From assembly GCA_937884015.1 (NCBI GenBank), contig CALGBV010000344.1, positions 1 to 16,635 on the forward strand: a stretch of DNA of 16,635 nt, read 5' to 3'. This document shows positions 14,716-16,635 of this stretch, in pieces. A program made the position numbers and the translations under genes. Numbering within the stretch: the stretch's first letter is position 1; every line of letters starts with the position of its first letter. The notes beneath the pieces were generated by a model. It saw only the letters and a program-made list of their open reading frames with translations, did no database searches and was not told the origin of the DNA. Source of the DNA: an uncultured Bacteroidales bacterium. Its GTDB lineage: Bacteria; Bacteroidota; Bacteroidia; Bacteroidales; F082.

Positions 14716-14724
14716 AGCGAGGTC
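14691..14724 (-). terminator. Rho-independent terminator of the thrS-infC-rpmI-rplT operon
   Basis: On the minus strand GACCTCGCT (14724-14716) pairs with AGCGAGGTC (14709-14701), 9 bp with a 6-nt loop, followed by TTTTGTTTTA down to 14691. The plus strand has no T run after the stem, so it acts on the ribosomal protein operon, ending about 115 bases after rplT. Confidence 0.85.
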
Positions 14725-14837
14725 CTATTCAAAAAGTTCTAACTATTGCGTGTTGTAAAACTTATGACTCTTGGACCGTTACAGTCCTATTTGTATTCAA
14801 CTACTGTGTAAAAACACTCCCCGCGCAGGGAATATAT

Positions 14838-15194
14838 TTACTTCGCAGCCTCTTTTGCCTTGTTAACTACAGCCTTGAATGCTTCTGGCTGATTCATTGC
14901 GAGGTCTGCGAGCACCTTACGGTTAATCTCGATACCAGCCTTCTTCAAATTACCCATAAGAACTGAATAGCTCATGCCTTCTGCACGTGCAGCAGCGTTG
15001 ATACGCTGAATCCACAATGCGCGGAAGTTGCGTTTCTTGTTCTTTCTGTCGCGGAATGCGTAAGTTAAACCTTTCTCCCAAGTGTTCTTGGCAACGGTCC
15101 AGACGTTCTTACGAGCGCCGAAATAACCTCTTGTAAGTTTTAAGATTTTCTTGCGTTTAGCTCTTGAAGCTACGTGATTAACTGATCTTGGCAT
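14838..15194 (-). CDS. rplT: 50S ribosomal protein L20
   Basis: A 118-residue protein that binds 23S rRNA early in large-subunit assembly, and in many bacteria also represses its own operon. The sequence begins MPRSVNHVASRAKRKKILKL and shows the standard L20 motifs GYFGARKNVWTVAKN, FRDRKNKKRNFRALWIQRI and NAAARAEGMSYS, with a basic N-terminal tail and normal length. It is the last gene of the minus-strand operon; the 108-base gap to rpmI holds an imperfect GTTTG/CAAAC inverted repeat. Start ATG at 15194 is unambiguous. Confidence 0.98.
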   Translation of the reverse strand: MPRSVNHVASRAKRKKILKLTRGYFGARKNVWTVAKNTWEKGLTYAFRDRKNKKRNFRALWIQRINAAARAEGMSYSVLMGNLKKAGIEINRKVLADLAMNQPEAFKAVVNKAKEAAK

Positions 15195-15302
15195 TTTTTT
15201 AAATCGTTTTGAATGTCAGCGGTTTGGCTTGCAAACTCTTTGTGCTGGGCATTCGGTTAGTAAAAATGATAAAAATCTCTTGTGAAAGATAATAAAAAGG
15301 AA

Positions 15303-15500
15303 TTACTTCTTGACAAGCATCAAGCGAACTGAATTCAAGTTAGCTTTGTCAACGAGACTAACGTGAGTAAGTCTGCGTTTCTGCTTCTTTGTCTTTTTAG
15401 TCAGAATGTGACTCTTGTAAGCGTGACCTCTTTTGATCTTTCCTGTTCCGGTAAAGGAGAACCTTTTTTTGGCACCGGAATTAGTTTTAACTTTTGGCAT
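15303..15500 (-). CDS. rpmI: 50S ribosomal protein L35
   Basis: A 65-residue, strongly basic ribosomal protein (MPKVKTNSGAKKRFSFTGTG, then KRGHAYKSHILTKKTKKQKR and LVDKANLNSVRLML), full length for the family. It lies between infC and rplT, the universal order of this operon, and is preceded by a 92-base spacer with a GC-rich stem that is a candidate translational or attenuation control site. Confidence 0.98.
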   Translation of the reverse strand: MPKVKTNSGAKKRFSFTGTGKIKRGHAYKSHILTKKTKKQKRRLTHVSLVDKANLNSVRLMLVKK

Positions 15501-15538
15501 TTTGTTGTTGTTTAAAAAAATAATTATTATTAATTACC

Positions 15539-15570
15539 GGGGACCAGGCACTTACCAAGCCTAATGCCCC
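15539..15570 (-). promoter_or_regulatory. Structured spacer between infC and rpmI, candidate L20-type control element
   Basis: Read on the minus strand, GGGG (15570-15567) pairs with CCCC (15542-15539) and inside it AGGC (15562-15559) pairs with GCCT (15549-15546), leaving a 4x3 internal loop and a 9-nt apical loop. It lies downstream of the infC stop and 39 bases before the rpmI ATG, followed by an A/T-rich stretch rather than a T run, so it is not an ordinary terminator. Confidence 0.4.
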
Positions 15571-15592
15571 TTTTCTTTTTCTTAACTCGAAA

Positions 15593-16243
15593 TTACTCAG
15601 CAGGTTTTTCTTCCTTCTTCTTTGCTGCTGGTTTGCGCGGTGACAGCATGATGGTCATGCGCTTACCCTCAAGCACGGGAAGTTGGTCTACCTTAGCATA
15701 CTCTTCCAGGTCGTTGGCAAAGCGGAGCAATAACTCCTCGCCTTGTTCCTTGAAAAGGATAGAACGTCCTTTGAAGAACACATAAGACTTCACCTTGGAA
15801 CCTTCTTTGAGGAACTCAATGGCGTGCTTCATCTTGAAGTTATAGTCATGCTCGTCGGTCTGCGGGCCGAAACGAATCTCCTTGACTACGACCTTAACAG
15901 ACTTGGCCTTTTGCTCCTTGAGACGCTTACGCTGCTGGAACAAGAACTTCTGATAGTCCATGACGCGGCACACGGGAGGCTGAGCCATAGGAGCAATCTC
16001 AATCAAGTCGAGTTCAAGTTCATCGGCTACCTTGAGAGCTTTGGCTATGGGGTAAATACCTTCCTCCACGTTGTCTCCCACGAGACGCACCTCGCGTGCT
16101 TTGATCTCGTCGTTAATAGCGTGGGCATCTTTGTCTTTTTTTCCGCCCTGCTGACGACGGCCACCCTGGGGACGAGGGCCATTGTTGCCTGCGGCTGGTG
16201 CTGACGGACGCTTAGGTCCTGACCAATAAGGTTTTTTCTGCAT
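15593..16243 (-). CDS. infC: Translation initiation factor IF-3
   Basis: A 216-residue protein that binds the 30S subunit, keeps 50S away and checks start-codon pairing. Residues 1-38 are a Gly/Pro/Arg-rich extension (SAPAAGNNGPRPQGGRRQQG), absent from short forms but of a type seen in Bacteroidota. The IF3-N domain runs from about 40 to 115 (INDEIKAREVRLVGDNVEEG, AQPPVCRVMDYQKFLFQQ), a basic linker follows, and the IF3-C domain spans about 120-205 (VKEIRFGPQTDEHDYNFKMK, GRSILFKEQGEELLLRF, LEGKRMTIMLSP). A Lys-rich tail ends it. The gene uses a normal ATG, unlike the AUU of E. coli, so start-codon autoregulation of that type is not indicated. It follows thrS after 76 bases. Confidence 0.98.
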   Translation of the reverse strand: MQKKPYWSGPKRPSAPAAGNNGPRPQGGRRQQGGKKDKDAHAINDEIKAREVRLVGDNVEEGIYPIAKALKVADELELDLIEIAPMAQPPVCRVMDYQKFLFQQRKRLKEQKAKSVKVVVKEIRFGPQTDEHDYNFKMKHAIEFLKEGSKVKSYVFFKGRSILFKEQGEELLLRFANDLEEYAKVDQLPVLEGKRMTIMLSPRKPAAKKKEEKPAE

Positions 16244-16282
16244 TCAGTAATTTTAAAATTAATATAAATTTAAGCATTATTA

Positions 16283-16314
16283 CAACCCGTTATCCCCTGA
16301 GGGACAACAGGTTG
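16283..16314. promoter_or_regulatory. Hairpin in the thrS-infC spacer
   Basis: CAACC (16283-16287) pairs with GGTTG (16310-16314), then GTT (16289-16291) with AAC (16306-16308), and TCCC (16293-16296) with GGGA (16301-16304) around the loop CTGA. It begins 6 bases after the thrS stop and ends 40 bases before the infC ATG. No T run follows on the minus strand, so it may be an mRNA processing, stability or control hairpin rather than a terminator. Confidence 0.45.
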
Positions 16315-16319
16315 AATTA

Positions 16320-16635
16320 TCACTTATTCATCATCGCTGCCACTTCGGCATTGATTTCGTCTGCAAAGATAGTAATTTTTTTCGAACCTTTATCACCTTC
16401 GCCCTGTTTTCTTACAGAAACTTCCTCTTCGGCAGCCTCTTTTTCGCCAACAATCGCAATCAGAGGAACTCTGAGCAGGGAAATCTCACGGATTCTCTTT
16501 CCGAGGGTCTCGTTACGGGAATCCATTGAGGCGCGAATTTCGGAATTTTTCAGCAAACTGCAAACTTTTTCTGCATAATCTGCATATTTTTCGCTGACAG
16601 GCAATATTTTAACCTGATCCGGGGACAGCCACAAC
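16320..16635 (-). CDS. thrS: Threonyl-tRNA synthetase, C-terminal part (5' end outside window)
   Basis: The last 104-105 residues of a class II aminoacyl-tRNA synthetase that charges tRNA-Thr. The visible part is the anticodon-binding domain: WLSPDQVKILPVSEKY starts it, followed by YAEKVCSLLKNSEIRASMDS, then LGKRIREISLLRVPLIAIVG and EVSVRKQGEGDKG, all in family order. The frame is open to the right edge and the Met at 16634 is internal, because the family reads W-L-S-P-x-Q in mid-protein here. The stop is TGA at 16320-16322. Catalytic and editing domains lie outside the window. It leads the thrS-infC-rpmI-rplT operon. Confidence 0.95.
   Translation of the reverse strand, partial: LWLSPDQVKILPVSEKYADYAEKVCSLLKNSEIRASMDSRNETLGKRIREISLLRVPLIAIVGEKEAAEEEVSVRKQGEGDKGSKKITIFADEINAEVAAMMNK

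Noticed and set aside
14701..14724. Terminator of the plus-strand LRR/zinc-ribbon genes
   Set aside because: The T run is on the minus-strand side only (14691-14700), so it belongs to the rplT operon.
1..16635. tRNA, rRNA, CRISPR array or insertion sequence
   Set aside because: No cloverleaf-like stretch, rRNA signature, regularly spaced repeat-spacer series or transposase frame was found.

Overview
The window looks like a chromosome segment of a Bacteroidales-type member of the Bacteroidota. The evidence is a 288-residue primary sigma factor without the long region 1.1, two promoters of the form TTTG-N21-TAnnTTTG, a secreted nuclease with the modular tail typical of this phylum, BspA-like repeat proteins, and a thrS-infC-rpmI-rplT cluster. 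Conserved genes have moderate GC; the stretch near 14.4-14.7 kb is clearly more AT-rich.

Layout. 1-5261 (minus strand): a GNAT acetyltransferase and mltG overlap by one base (TAATG), followed 30 bases later by a very long secreted endonuclease I-family gene that runs off the left edge. Its frame is open from 3621 to base 1. 5437-8118 (plus strand): an HtrA/Do-type protease and the primary sigma factor rpoD. Between them lie three palindromic repeats, a strong promoter candidate and a 23-codon basic leader ORF. 8144-11167: a shared terminator, then a divergent pair made of a small HTH-like protein (minus) and a membrane Ser/Thr kinase with a large extracytoplasmic sensor-like part (plus).

11168-14715 is an accessory patchwork: a short DUF285 protein, a frameshifted and N-terminally truncated amidohydrolase, an unrecognised 144-residue protein with a strong terminator, a doubtful Ser-rich ORF, a 111-nt multi-stem inverted structure with a perfect -7 box at its edge (best candidate for an undescribed or unannotated RNA), a short BspA-like LRR_5 gene, and an overlapping out-of-frame zinc-ribbon/AccA-like fragment. 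14691-16635 (minus strand): thrS (C-terminal part), infC, rpmI and rplT, with structured spacers and a rho-independent terminator.

Functional reading. The right end is a translation operon. The centre combines envelope quality control (HtrA), housekeeping transcription (RpoD) and a probable envelope-sensing kinase. The left end combines peptidoglycan chain termination (MltG) with secretion of a nuclease. The island between the kinase and rplT shows decay and recombination. No tRNA, rRNA, CRISPR or intact transposase was seen.
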